A DNA stretch of 64,000 nt from Gammaproteobacteria bacterium (GTDB taxonomy: Bacteria; Pseudomonadota; Gammaproteobacteria; Pseudomonadales; Pseudohongiellaceae). This document shows, piece after piece, positions 1 through 6,441 of this stretch (its first letter is position 1; each line of letters starts with the position of its first letter). The translations under genes were made by a program, and so were the position numbers. The notes below the pieces were generated by a model, which was not told the DNA's origin, did not search any database, and saw only the letters and a list, made by a program, of their open reading frames with translations. Location of the stretch: positions 2,604,001 to 2,668,000 of the forward strand of contig JAWKZW010000001.1 of the NCBI GenBank assembly GCA_041395725.1. The letters run 5' to 3'.

Positions 1-2
1 AG

Positions 3-128
3 GCGCAGGGAAGTCAGACTGTTCAATTATCCGATAGGTTAAGAGAATTGAATGATCTCCGCGATCAGGGTTTGATCAGTGATGAGGAGTATCAAAACGC
101 GCGTCAGAGAGCGCTAGACAGCCTGTAG
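3..128 (+). CDS. SHOCT-domain protein, C-terminal fragment
   Basis: The window opens inside this gene, and only the last 41 codons before the TAG at 126-128 are visible. They read as a short amphipathic tail, with key residues LRELNDLRDQGLISDEEY. This matches the SHOCT (short C-terminal) domain, which usually closes oligomerising or membrane-associated proteins. The start and the rest of the protein lie outside, so the overall function cannot be named. Confidence 0.7.
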   Translation, partial: AQGSQTVQLSDRLRELNDLRDQGLISDEEYQNARQRALDSL

Positions 129-498
129 CAAGGAAGGTTTGTCGAAGAGTAGAGGGCCTCCTGATCCACTGGTTCAACGCAGGCCTACAATCAGCCCAGG
201 TACTCATTGCCATGGGTATGCGGGCGATTCAGGATACCGTGCTCAGTGGTCACCGAATAACATGACCGCCCAGAACCATTGAGTTTAAAGGGTTTCAATA
301 TGAACGAATAGGTTCTAAACACCAACCCCAACCCCATTTCAGGGAACCAGCCACAATGCGTTTCCTGCGCTACCTGTCACCCGTACCTGGATGCCCCAGG
401 GAGGACCCGCCGCCATACGGAATTCTGGCCGCTTCCCATAGGGTGGACGCCGGGCTACCTGTCACCCGCAGTGAAAGCGCCCGGGTAATTTGCAACTA
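129..498. other. Gene-free stretch with a repeated 15-mer
   Basis: No convincing coding region is seen here. The 15-mer GCTACCTGTCACCCG occurs twice, at 369-383 and 454-468, 85 bp apart in direct orientation. This may be the trace of a small duplication or of a mobile element. No promoter or terminator could be assigned. Confidence 0.4.
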
Positions 499-837
499 CT
501 AACTCTCAAATTCTGTAAAGCACGGAATTCCCATGGAAGCCATGATTGAGCATTCGAGCATTCTTGTAGTACCCGCCGCGTCATTGTTTATCTGAATCGC
601 GTAAGCGTTCCCGTTTGAGCATTCGACATTCCAGTACACAGCACCGTCTCTATCAGCCCCCTGCTTGAATACGCGTGTTGCAGTACTGCAGGATCTGTCG
701 CTTTGCCGTAAGAGATTAGCCAGGGCATTGGCACGCTCTGCCGGAGTCAATCGATCCAGTAATTCCGAGCCAGGATTTGCATTGGCAGTACAGGCAAGGA
801 GGAAGAGAGCAGGAAAAGTACAGGTAGTTTTGGTCAT
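499..837 (-). CDS. Small exported protein, unknown
   Basis: This 112-residue protein has an N-terminal signal peptide (MTKTTCTFPALFLLACTANA, cleavage probably near residue 20) and is likely periplasmic. An AGGAG ribosome site lies about six bases before the ATG, which supports the start. The mature part has four cysteines (SCSTA, VECSN, LECSI, IPCFT) that could form two disulphides. I do not recognise the family. The next two genes upstream on this strand are also small and unassigned, with separate leaders, so an operon is not implied. Confidence 0.6.
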   Translation of the reverse strand: MTKTTCTFPALFLLACTANANPGSELLDRLTPAERANALANLLRQSDRSCSTATRVFKQGADRDGAVYWNVECSNGNAYAIQINNDAAGTTRMLECSIMASMGIPCFTEFES

Positions 838-899
838 TGTTGTCTCCTAATTTATTGCTAATATCAGCCGGATTTTCCGTTACACCAACCCGCCATTCC

Positions 900-1085
900 C
901 TAACGTGGCTCAAAACCCTGCTCTGATAATTCCTTGCCCAGCTTGGCAACTGCTGCCTGCATGGGTTCGCATTCTGAATCATCGGCTGACAACTGCCGTA
1001 ATTCTTCCCAGCCAATACGTTTGGCAAGTTCCGTTAGTGCCCATGCCTGCTCATTGTTCAACTCAATGTAAAGCGGCTTACCCAT
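900..1085 (-). CDS. Small cytosolic protein, DUF7706-like
   Basis: This 61-residue protein has no signal peptide or membrane segment. It begins MGKPLYIELNNEQAWALTEL and continues with an acidic helix. The 'IELNNEQAWAL..L.KR.G' pattern resembles a small conserved proteobacterial family that I remember as DUF7706. That assignment is from memory and tentative. The role is unknown. An AGGA motif precedes the start. Confidence 0.5.
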   Translation of the reverse strand: MGKPLYIELNNEQAWALTELAKRIGWEELRQLSADDSECEPMQAAVAKLGKELSEQGFEPR

Positions 1086-1436
1086 CCTGAATATTTCCTG
1101 CTTCTTATAAACTGAAAAACCTACTGTAAACCGTTTTATATGATTCGGAAACCAGCCACGCGCATGCGCATTGCTGCGAAATCTCTCTGGAAACCAGCTG
1201 ACAATCGGTTGGTAATCTGTACCAGGCAGAACACTTCAAAACGTACACCCGTATTCTTAAAGGCATAACTTATTGTTTTTAAAGTAATTAGTATCTGCCA
1301 CACAGTGTTAAATAGGACTGTTTAACTACAGTTTCATGCCCACCCATAAGGTCGAGCACATAGCCCCCCTGGCTGAGTGTTCTTAATTTCGATGGGACTC
1401 CGAATCTCCAGCGGGGTGCTATACCCCATCCTGTGG
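1086..1436. other. Gene-free stretch
   Basis: No coding region is supported. A short hairpin (GGGG-TGCTATA-CCCC, about 1415-1429) lies just downstream of the 1437-1787 gene end on the minus strand. It could act as a weak termination structure, although no T-run follows it. Confidence 0.3.
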
Positions 1437-1787
1437 TTAACTGAAGCCCCCAGGGGGTTCGGTGGCCTTGCTAGTGGCTATATCAGCGCATCTTTGGAAT
1501 AATTCGGCTGAGAGGTCGTCTGTATCCACAACACTCACTAACCGTGTAACAGCGCCCCTCAGCAACTCCTCAATCAATTCATTCTGCTCGTATGCAGCAA
1601 TTGCGCCCTTGAGTAGGGTCGTATAAGTCTCTGGGTCTTTTTCCCAGGTCTCCATAAGTTGCTCGCTGCTCTTGGTTAAGCCAGCGGCCATGGCCAGCTT
1701 CCTGGACTGTTCAATAATTAAATGGCGGTTTTCACCCGCTAGTAACTCCTCATTGCTCATGGAGGCATGGAAATTCATACTGATCAT
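1437..1787 (-). CDS. Small helical protein, unknown
   Basis: This is a cytosolic protein of about 116 residues, predicted mostly alpha-helical and acidic, with no motif I recognise. Several ATGs crowd the start. The one at 1787 (MISMNFHASMSNEEL) has a GAGG ribosome site about nine bases upstream. The ATG at 1796 sits directly against that site, so 1787 is preferred. The protein ends in a Pro/Gly tail, TEPPGGFS. Confidence 0.5.
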   Translation of the reverse strand: MISMNFHASMSNEELLAGENRHLIIEQSRKLAMAAGLTKSSEQLMETWEKDPETYTTLLKGAIAAYEQNELIEELLRGAVTRLVSVVDTDDLSAELFQRCADIATSKATEPPGGFS

Positions 1788-2398
1788 AACAATCATCCTC
1801 TATGTTAAATTTTCAAGGATGAATAAGGGAGAGTGTAGGGGCAAGGCTCCATCTGGTTGCTAGGGAATGGTCTCGCTTTAGATAAATACATATAAAATAC
1901 AATGGGGTATAAATGGATTTATAGAAAAAAAGAGTATGCCGATATGCTAGTCAAAGGATTTGTTGTGCGCAGGGTGTACATTTCATGACTATATATAGTA
2001 TTTTTACCTAGGCTAGAGACTATATATCGTTTCTACACTATTGCAGGACATACGAAATGATTAAAGCGGACGGAGTTCTGCTAAGGGCTGATTTGCCCCC
2101 ATCTACCAATTTTAAGACTGGATGTATTGTTGCTGGCCGTGGTCTCAATACTAGTCAAGCTGGCTTGTTTAGTTTTTTCTGAAGACATATACTCTGCAGC
2201 CCTGTCGAAATGGCTGGGCTTGAATACATGCCTTGGGAAGACTACTGGCCATATACTTCATGCCTGTGGACTTCATGGTTCGTTTTAGCGAATGTCGAGA
2301 AGGCGAGAACTACATCCTTAAATGGCCTTTAAGGGATTTACTCAGTAGTAAGCAGAGACCAAAAAAAAGAAAAGCTAGGTTTCAAACGGTGGGCTTAC
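1788..2398. other. AT-rich leader region with 13-bp direct repeats
   Basis: This is a 611-bp AT-rich stretch without a solid gene. The 13-mer GACTATATATAGT (1987-1999) recurs as GACTATATATCGT (2018-2030), 31 bp apart, about three helical turns. This looks like paired protein-binding sites. A 41-codon reading frame follows at 2057-2182. Confidence 0.35.
2057..2182 (+). CDS. Possible 41-residue small protein
   Basis: An ATG frame reads MIKADGVLLRADLPP and ends in GLFSFF at a TGA. It has only a weak upstream AGGA-like site, 7 bases away. It lies directly after the two 13-bp direct repeats. There is no recognisable domain. It may be a chance frame or a degraded gene end. Confidence 0.15.
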   Translation: MIKADGVLLRADLPPSTNFKTGCIVAGRGLNTSQAGLFSFF

Positions 2399-2665
2399 AT
2401 GATTGATGATTGTACCGAGACTTTAGAGTTAGATAATGCAGAGGCTTCGTCTGAAATGGATGAAAGATCTAAAATAGCTCGCCAACGAATACGCAAATAT
2501 ATGAAGGATAACAACATCAACCCCGCTAACGAAAGGGGTGATCTTCCTGTGTCTTTTCCCCGAGCAGGGCTAGTCAAAGTATCTGGCAGCGCTCACATAG
2601 CAAGCGGAAAGGTAGCTAAAAGATGGGTTACCGATTTGCGATTCAGGTTGGCTTCATTTCGCTAA
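2399..2665 (+). CDS. Small unknown protein
   Basis: This 88-residue soluble protein has an acidic N-terminal third and a basic C-terminal half (KIARQRIRKYMKDNN, then KRWVTDLRFRL). There is no signal peptide and no family that I recognise. It ends 28 bases before the HEPN-like membrane gene on the same strand, so the two may be co-transcribed. No strong ribosome site is visible. Composition is AT-rich like the rest of this segment. Confidence 0.4.
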   Translation: MIDDCTETLELDNAEASSEMDERSKIARQRIRKYMKDNNINPANERGDLPVSFPRAGLVKVSGSAHIASGKVAKRWVTDLRFRLASFR

Positions 2666-2692
2666 CCTTGGTCGCTATGAATTGTCGCTATC

Positions 2693-3358
2693 ATGAATGA
2701 CGATTTAGTGCGGAATGTTGCGGAAATAATTCACGACATTTATCTCCAAGATTTTCTAGAAATCTACGGCTTAACAATAGCCATTGCTGAAACCCACCCT
2801 GAGCAAGTAAATAATGAATTGCGAAATGCATTAACGCATCTCGCACGAGCATTATCGTCTGAAGCTGACGACCCAGAGAAAGAGCTTGAAAGTGCAAAAA
2901 GCCATATTAGGCGCGCAAAGAGAGATTGTCTCAAAATTGCCATACTGCACAAGCGAGATCAAATTTTGGGATCAATACATCGAATTGAGTACGATCAAGG
3001 AATATTGCCAAGCAAGTTAAAGACAAGGCTAAAGACTATAGAACAAAAGCGGCGAGATGTATTCAGGTCAGAATCTTCTGGCAACTCAGTAACAGTACAA
3101 CTTCAAGAAATATTGGCAGACGTGCTAGAGTTGGGGGATCAAATTCTCACGGACCACCAAGACCCAGGGACAATCATACACGGACTTAAGAAGTATGGGC
3201 AATGGGCTTTTCGTTGGGCAAGAAATGGTTCCTTCGCCATTCTATTCACCTTGTTCACCACATGGCTGGGCGTCATACTTTTTCCTGAGAATTCTCTTTT
3301 TGTGGAGTGGGGGGGAGAGTTATTGCGGAGAGTATCATCACTATTACTTACTGAGTAA
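2693..3358 (+). CDS. HEPN-like protein with C-terminal membrane anchor
   Basis: This 221-residue protein has a helical N-terminal domain (about 1-160). It contains NELRNALTHLARAL near residues 41-54, an R-x4-H arrangement like the active site of HEPN ribonucleases. A second helix, SAKSHIRRAKRDC, follows. One hydrophobic segment near residues 180-200 (SFAILFTLFTTWLGVILF) should anchor it to the inner membrane with the helical domain in the cytosol. HEPN proteins often act as RNases in toxin-antitoxin or phage-defence loci. The activity here is inference from one motif. The gene lies just upstream of the transposon island. Confidence 0.5.
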   Translation: MNDDLVRNVAEIIHDIYLQDFLEIYGLTIAIAETHPEQVNNELRNALTHLARALSSEADDPEKELESAKSHIRRAKRDCLKIAILHKRDQILGSIHRIEYDQGILPSKLKTRLKTIEQKRRDVFRSESSGNSVTVQLQEILADVLELGDQILTDHQDPGTIIHGLKKYGQWAFRWARNGSFAILFTLFTTWLGVILFPENSLFVEWGGELLRRVSSLLLTE

Positions 3359-3471
3359 TTCGCAAAATAGCTACATGCTTTTATGTGTGGAAGTCCGATT
3401 TGAGTCCCGTCGGAGACTGTAAATAGAATTGTGTAACTGCCCATAACTGGTTAGTTTCCTAAGGAGGACAC

Positions 3472-3511
3472 CATTATGGGCTCTGCAATGAATTAAGAAA
3501 AGTCGAGATTG
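3472..3511 (+). pseudogene. IS256-type transposase relic, segment 1
   Basis: The codons just left of the IS1-type element read NELRKVEI. They continue in frame, after removing the element and one copy of its target duplication, into the segment at 6326-6402 (DTPRVRSGSFDPQFV). This joins into a stretch typical of IS256/mutator transposases ('E-ETPRDR-G-FEPQ'). The 5' part of that transposase is not found, so this is a remnant. Confidence 0.5.
3504..3511. repeat. Target-site duplication, left copy
   Basis: CGAGATTG directly precedes the left inverted repeat and is repeated exactly at 6326-6333 after the right one. Eight or nine bases is the normal duplication size for IS1-family elements, so the element moved here as a unit. 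Confidence 0.85.
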
Positions 3512-3536
3512 GGTAGTGTCTCAGTTTGAATTTTTC
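3512..3536. repeat. Left terminal inverted repeat of IS1-type element
   Basis: It matches the reverse complement of 6301-6325 at 22 of 25 bases. The transposase stop codon (3521-3523) lies inside it. Confidence 0.85.
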
Positions 3537-4403
3537 TTCTTGTATGGTCCGCGCTTTGCAGGTGCCGGGGCGGCATCGTCGATCAGACCCACAATCCATC
3601 CCATATCGTAGCAGGTATCAGTCAGGCCAGCCTCCATTGCAGGGGTAACTTTAATTGTCTTGTGAATCCTGCAAAAGTTGTAGTGCAGGAAGTACAGCGA
3701 CAGCATATGGATATGGTTGTCGATTTTCTTAGAGAACGCGTTTGTCAGTCTGGTAAATCTGCGGTTACCCATGCGGATAGACAGGTTAGAGCGTTCTACG
3801 TGTGACCTGGAAACATGGTCAAAATCAGGGTTGCCAGTTACGTGCTTCTTGATTGAGCCGGTGCAATGAGCAGGGCTGTATCGGCCTTTGAATGCTTCCG
3901 GTGCCGCTCCGTACAGCTCAACCAGTTGGGCGTAGTCAACATCTGCACCGAAGGCATCCTCTACTGCTTCCAGATGGGTTTTGTGGCCGTCTGTAGTCAG
4001 TTGGACCCTGTTAGCGCAGCCTGCGCTTGATGTCGTCCATGAACTCCAGGGCGTAGCCTGAATCGCGACCTCCGACCAGATATGACACGATCAGCTTAGA
4101 GTCGGCATCAAGAGCGGTCCAAGTCCAGACGTCGCCAGCTTCCTCAGGAGCAGCCTTCGCGGACTCCACGTTCTTTTGTTTGGCGTAGCAGATTGACCAG
4201 ATTTCATCGCACTGGATGCGGCTGGCTTTGACGTTGTTGACGTGTTCATAGTGGTATTTAGCGCAAGCCGTTCCGGCATCAATCAGCAACTTAGAGACCG
4301 TGTTGATAGAAACGCCAGTGATTCGGCTCACTGATCGCATGGAAGAACCCTCAACCAGCATGTTGAGGATTTGGGCGCGTTGTTTTACAGGCAACTTGTT
4401 CAT
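3521..4403 (-). pseudogene. IS1-family transposase, frameshifted
   Basis: The first part starts at 4403 (MNKLPVKQRAQILNMLVEG). It has a helix-turn-helix (SMRSVSRITGVSINTVSKLL) and the first catalytic aspartate region, QCDEIWSICYAKQKN. The frame ends at TAA (4011-4013) after IKRRLR. In the +1 frame the protein resumes at once as RVQLTTDGHKTHLEAVEDAF (second Asp). It continues through HVERSNLSIRMGNRR (catalytic Glu) to GPYKKKNSN at 3521. One extra T at about 4013 (CGC-T-AAC) explains the break. All DDE residues remain across the two frames. A +1 programmed shift at the TAA is conceivable but unproven. Confidence 0.8.
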
Positions 4404-4462
4404 GCCTGTGGAATATGAACTTTTATGCTTAGCGTCAAGCAATAATATCAAATATTTGTCGC

Positions 4463-4492
4463 TTGGATTGCCTCACAAAATTGAACTATAGT
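4463..4492 (+). promoter_or_regulatory. Putative promoter of the passenger toxin operon
   Basis: A -35 like TTGGAT (4463-4468) and a -10 like TATAGT (4487-4492) are separated by 18 bp. They lie upstream of the palindrome at 4525-4540 and of the three-gene operon. Assigned by eye only. Confidence 0.35.
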
Positions 4493-4524
4493 CCACAGAA
4501 ATCGGTTACTCGACATCATCGAGA

Positions 4525-4540
4525 TTGACATATATGTCAA
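4525..4540. promoter_or_regulatory. 16-bp perfect palindrome, probable operator
   Basis: TTGACATATATGTCAA is a perfect inverted repeat just downstream of the putative promoter and ahead of the first gene of the toxin-like operon. The second gene encodes a helix-turn-helix protein. Autorepression by that protein, alone or with the toxin, at this site would fit usual toxin-antitoxin control. This is inference. Confidence 0.5.
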
Positions 4541-4554
4541 TTTTAGCAACTATA

Positions 4555-5040
4555 ATGGACAGAACACAAAGGGGGCAGCTGTATGAGGTTGTCCCAAGAT
4601 CCAGTCGAGATCTTAGGCTGAGGCGACTCTATCTCAGCGAAAGCCTTTGGCTCGAGTTGCGCGCACCTAGATCGAGTGAAGCCGAAATACAAAGATTTGC
4701 TGATCTAGAAGCTGACCTAGAGGTCTATGTCAATCGAAGGCAACTTGGCCCAGAATATCTCTTTGGATTAAGCCCCAGAGGCTGTGGTGTCTGGGAAATT
4801 AGAAGTGTTTGGGACCCCCATATCAGAGTGTTTGGAATGTTCATGGGGAAAGATTTATTTATCGCAACACATTTAGAAATGCGAAACGATCTTGGGCCAT
4901 TTGAATCACAAGACTGGATAAGGGCAAAAAGAGAGACTAAGGCAAAAATCAGGAATTTGATGGGGCCCTATAATCCAATAATAGATAGTGACGTAAACAA
5001 TTTGGTTTCTGGAGCAATGAATGGACAATATTTTAAATAA
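4555..5040 (+). CDS. RelE/HigB-like toxin candidate
   Basis: This protein has about 162 residues from the ATG at 4555. An in-frame ATG at 4534 lies inside the palindrome and is less likely. The C-terminal half (from YLFGLSPRGCGVWEIRSV) has the strand-loop pattern of the RelE/ParE superfamily: 'WEIR', then IRVFGMFMGKDLFIATH, then a lysine/arginine-rich helix, RAKRETKAKIR. RelE-type toxins are ribosome-dependent RNases. The N-terminal 70 residues are an extra basic/acidic region not typical of short toxins. The stop overlaps the start of the helix-turn-helix gene by 20 bases, so the two are translationally coupled. Toxin-first order is as in higBA loci. Confidence 0.6.
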   Translation: MDRTQRGQLYEVVPRSSRDLRLRRLYLSESLWLELRAPRSSEAEIQRFADLEADLEVYVNRRQLGPEYLFGLSPRGCGVWEIRSVWDPHIRVFGMFMGKDLFIATHLEMRNDLGPFESQDWIRAKRETKAKIRNLMGPYNPIIDSDVNNLVSGAMNGQYFK

Positions 5041-5410
5041 GCAGATGAGCACTAGGGATTTGTATTATTACAGGCGCAGGCTCCAGAATAATGTTTATCA
5101 TGACATTCTGGATCGCTTTTATGAGCTTGCAAAAACTGAGGGCCTAAATAAGAAAAAGCTGGCCGAATTGGTTTCTAAAGATGGGTCACAAGTAAGTAAC
5201 TGGTTAAAGCGTCCAAGCAATCTTACTTTAGACACAATCAGTGACCTTCTGCTTGCGATGGGCGCTGAACTAGATACTGGCGTCATTCCAATCGAGGAGA
5301 CAGAGCCAGAACACGCGATTACCATGCCATTAAGCAATGTCGTTGATTTGAAAACTTACGCACCACCGGAAGAAAGCACAAAGCGCTATTACGATCATGC
5401 CGCAACCTAG
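5021..5410 (+). CDS. Xre-type helix-turn-helix protein, probable antitoxin
   Basis: The protein is 129 residues. GGAG at 5011-5014, six bases before the ATG at 5021, fixes the start inside the toxin gene. An Xre/Cro helix-turn-helix lies at about residues 40-95 (LNKKKLAELVSKDGSQVSNW, then NLTLDTISDLLLAMG). An acidic, flexible tail (IEETEPEH) follows and could wrap the toxin. It overlaps both the toxin gene (20 bp) and the DUF6941-like gene (14 bp). It is the probable repressor of the operon through the palindrome at 4525-4540. Confidence 0.7.
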   Translation: MDNILNKQMSTRDLYYYRRRLQNNVYHDILDRFYELAKTEGLNKKKLAELVSKDGSQVSNWLKRPSNLTLDTISDLLLAMGAELDTGVIPIEETEPEHAITMPLSNVVDLKTYAPPEESTKRYYDHAAT

Positions 5411-5840
5411 CTTCAAATTTTACCAAGCACTATACTGTGACGACTATAGGGTTGAAGTTACTGGTAAGGGGTTTGTAATCGGGTTACTATCCAATGTAAT
5501 ATTTTTTAGCGAATTCCCAATCACTTTTGAATTTACGGTCTGTCTAGTAGGAGAGGCTAAAGACGACTTCTCGATCGAAGTTAGGACGCAGTTTATTCCA
5601 GAACATGACGGGAAGCCAATAACTATTGGCGCTGAAGCTGGAGGGAAAATTAATGAATTGCACGGACGAGATTCGGTTGCAATTTTTCTCCCGCTGCGAA
5701 AAAACAAAATTAGGGTTGATTGCGAAGGAGTGTTGATTACTGAAGTCCGCACCAACAAGAAGGGCGCTAGGTGGAAAAAAATTGGGCAGCTAGATATTAC
5801 TCAGAAGTCTTCTTCCAGCGAGTCTGTGCTGCCTTCCTAG
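5397..5840 (+). CDS. DUF6941-like protein, third gene of the toxin operon
   Basis: This 147-residue beta-rich cytosolic protein begins FKFYQALYCDDYRVEVTGKG and then FVIGLLSNVIFF. The 'CDD.R.E..GK...IG' pattern matches what I remember of DUF6941, which has no known function. The ATG lies within the end of the antitoxin gene (14-bp overlap), which ties it to the toxin pair. It may be a third partner, such as a chaperone, sensor or protein target. That is speculation. Its 3' end overlaps the convergent gene at 5797-6036 by 44 bp. Confidence 0.55.
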   Translation: MPQPSFKFYQALYCDDYRVEVTGKGFVIGLLSNVIFFSEFPITFEFTVCLVGEAKDDFSIEVRTQFIPEHDGKPITIGAEAGGKINELHGRDSVAIFLPLRKNKIRVDCEGVLITEVRTNKKGARWKKIGQLDITQKSSSSESVLPS

Positions 5841-6036
5841 CAATCTCTTCCCTTTGCTCTTTCGTAAGCGTCTTAGCCCTAGCAGCCCCACCCTTGCGCC
5901 CCAGCGCCTGAGCAGCCTTGTTTTTCCCGTTCTCGTCTATCTCGTCCTCGATCTCATGGGTGGCGGTCTTGGCAATCTTGACGGCGTTGCCGATCACGTC
6001 AGCGGGTCGCTTCTGACCTTTGGGTCCTTTAGGCAT
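5797..6036 (-). CDS. Small basic GGxARA-motif protein
   Basis: This protein has about 79 residues from the ATG at 6036 (MPKGPKGQKRPADVIGNAVK). The upstream extension to 6111 overlaps the neighbouring gene and is unlikely. The C-terminal half carries ALGRKGGAARAKTLTKEQRE followed by EIARKAAQTRW. This motif recurs in many small bacterial proteins annotated loosely as RNA- or DNA-binding. The start overlaps the zinc-ribbon gene stop by 8 bp, so the pair forms one coupled unit inside the IS1-type element. Function unknown. Confidence 0.65.
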   Translation of the reverse strand: MPKGPKGQKRPADVIGNAVKIAKTATHEIEDEIDENGKNKAAQALGRKGGAARAKTLTKEQREEIARKAAQTRWKKTSE

Positions 6037-6238
6037 GACGAATAACCTTTTTCTCAGATCCACAGGTAGAGCAAATGCCATCGTTCCTGTCGTAGTCCGC
6101 CGAGAGGCCAAGCGAGCTTGTTATCTGCTGTACTTGCTGCCGTCTGCTCAAATCAAGCGCGGCCTGTATGCAGTCATCACAATAGGCGTTCGGTCTGTTG
6201 ATTGTAATATAATTAGAAACGTCTTCTGGGACTGTCAT
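6029..6238 (-). CDS. Small zinc-ribbon-like protein
   Basis: This 69-residue protein has two Cys pairs, YCDDC (about residues 19-23) and GICSTCGSEKKVIRHA (about 54-69). They probably bind one zinc. Between them lies a helix, LDLSRRQQVQQITSSLG. The AGGAGG-like bases just upstream of 6238 (TCCTCC on the plus strand at 6244-6249) support the start. It is the first gene of the minus-strand pair in the transposon. Family conserved but not characterised, as far as I know. Confidence 0.65.
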   Translation of the reverse strand: MTVPEDVSNYITINRPNAYCDDCIQAALDLSRRQQVQQITSSLGLSADYDRNDGICSTCGSEKKVIRHA

Positions 6239-6300
6239 GCCTAATCCTCCTATACTTACCGCTAAGCATAGCAGATTCGGGGGTCTAATTCAGGAGGGCT

Positions 6301-6325
6301 GGAAATTTCAAACTGAGGCACTACC
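6301..6325. repeat. Right terminal inverted repeat of IS1-type element
   Basis: It pairs with 3512-3536. The element ends at 6325, followed by the second copy of CGAGATTG at 6326-6333. Confidence 0.85.
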
Positions 6326-6402
6326 CGAGATTGACACACCCCGCGTCCGCTCGGGCTCATTTGATCCCCAATTTGTCCGCAAGGGCCAGACTCGCCTCAC
6401 TC
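6326..6402 (+). pseudogene. IS256-type transposase relic, segment 2
   Basis: It begins with the right copy of the target duplication. It reads in frame EIDTPRVRSGSFDPQFVRKG then QTRLT. This is the 'ETPRDR-GSFEPQ.V.K.QTR' stretch of IS256/mutator transposases. It is interrupted at 6402 by the IS3-type element and resumes at 7726. Confidence 0.65.
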
Positions 6403-6441
6403 TGAATCGCCCCGGGAAAATCGGAGGGTCGTTAGTTTGAG

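Larger units (their letters stand above)
3512..6325. mobile_element. IS1-family cargo transposon, 2814 bp
   Basis: The ends are inverted repeats matching at 22 of 25 positions (3512-3536 and 6301-6325; outer part GGTAGTGYCTCAGTTTGAA). They are flanked by a perfect 8-bp duplication, CGAGATTG. The IR resembles that of IS1 itself (GG..ATG-CTC-A-CTTA pattern), and the transposase is of IS1 type. A plain IS1-type element would be under about 1 kb. This one is 2.8 kb because it carries five passenger genes: three on plus (4555-5840) and two on minus (5797-6238). The transposase reading frame is broken near 4013, so the copy may now need help in trans. Confidence 0.85.
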
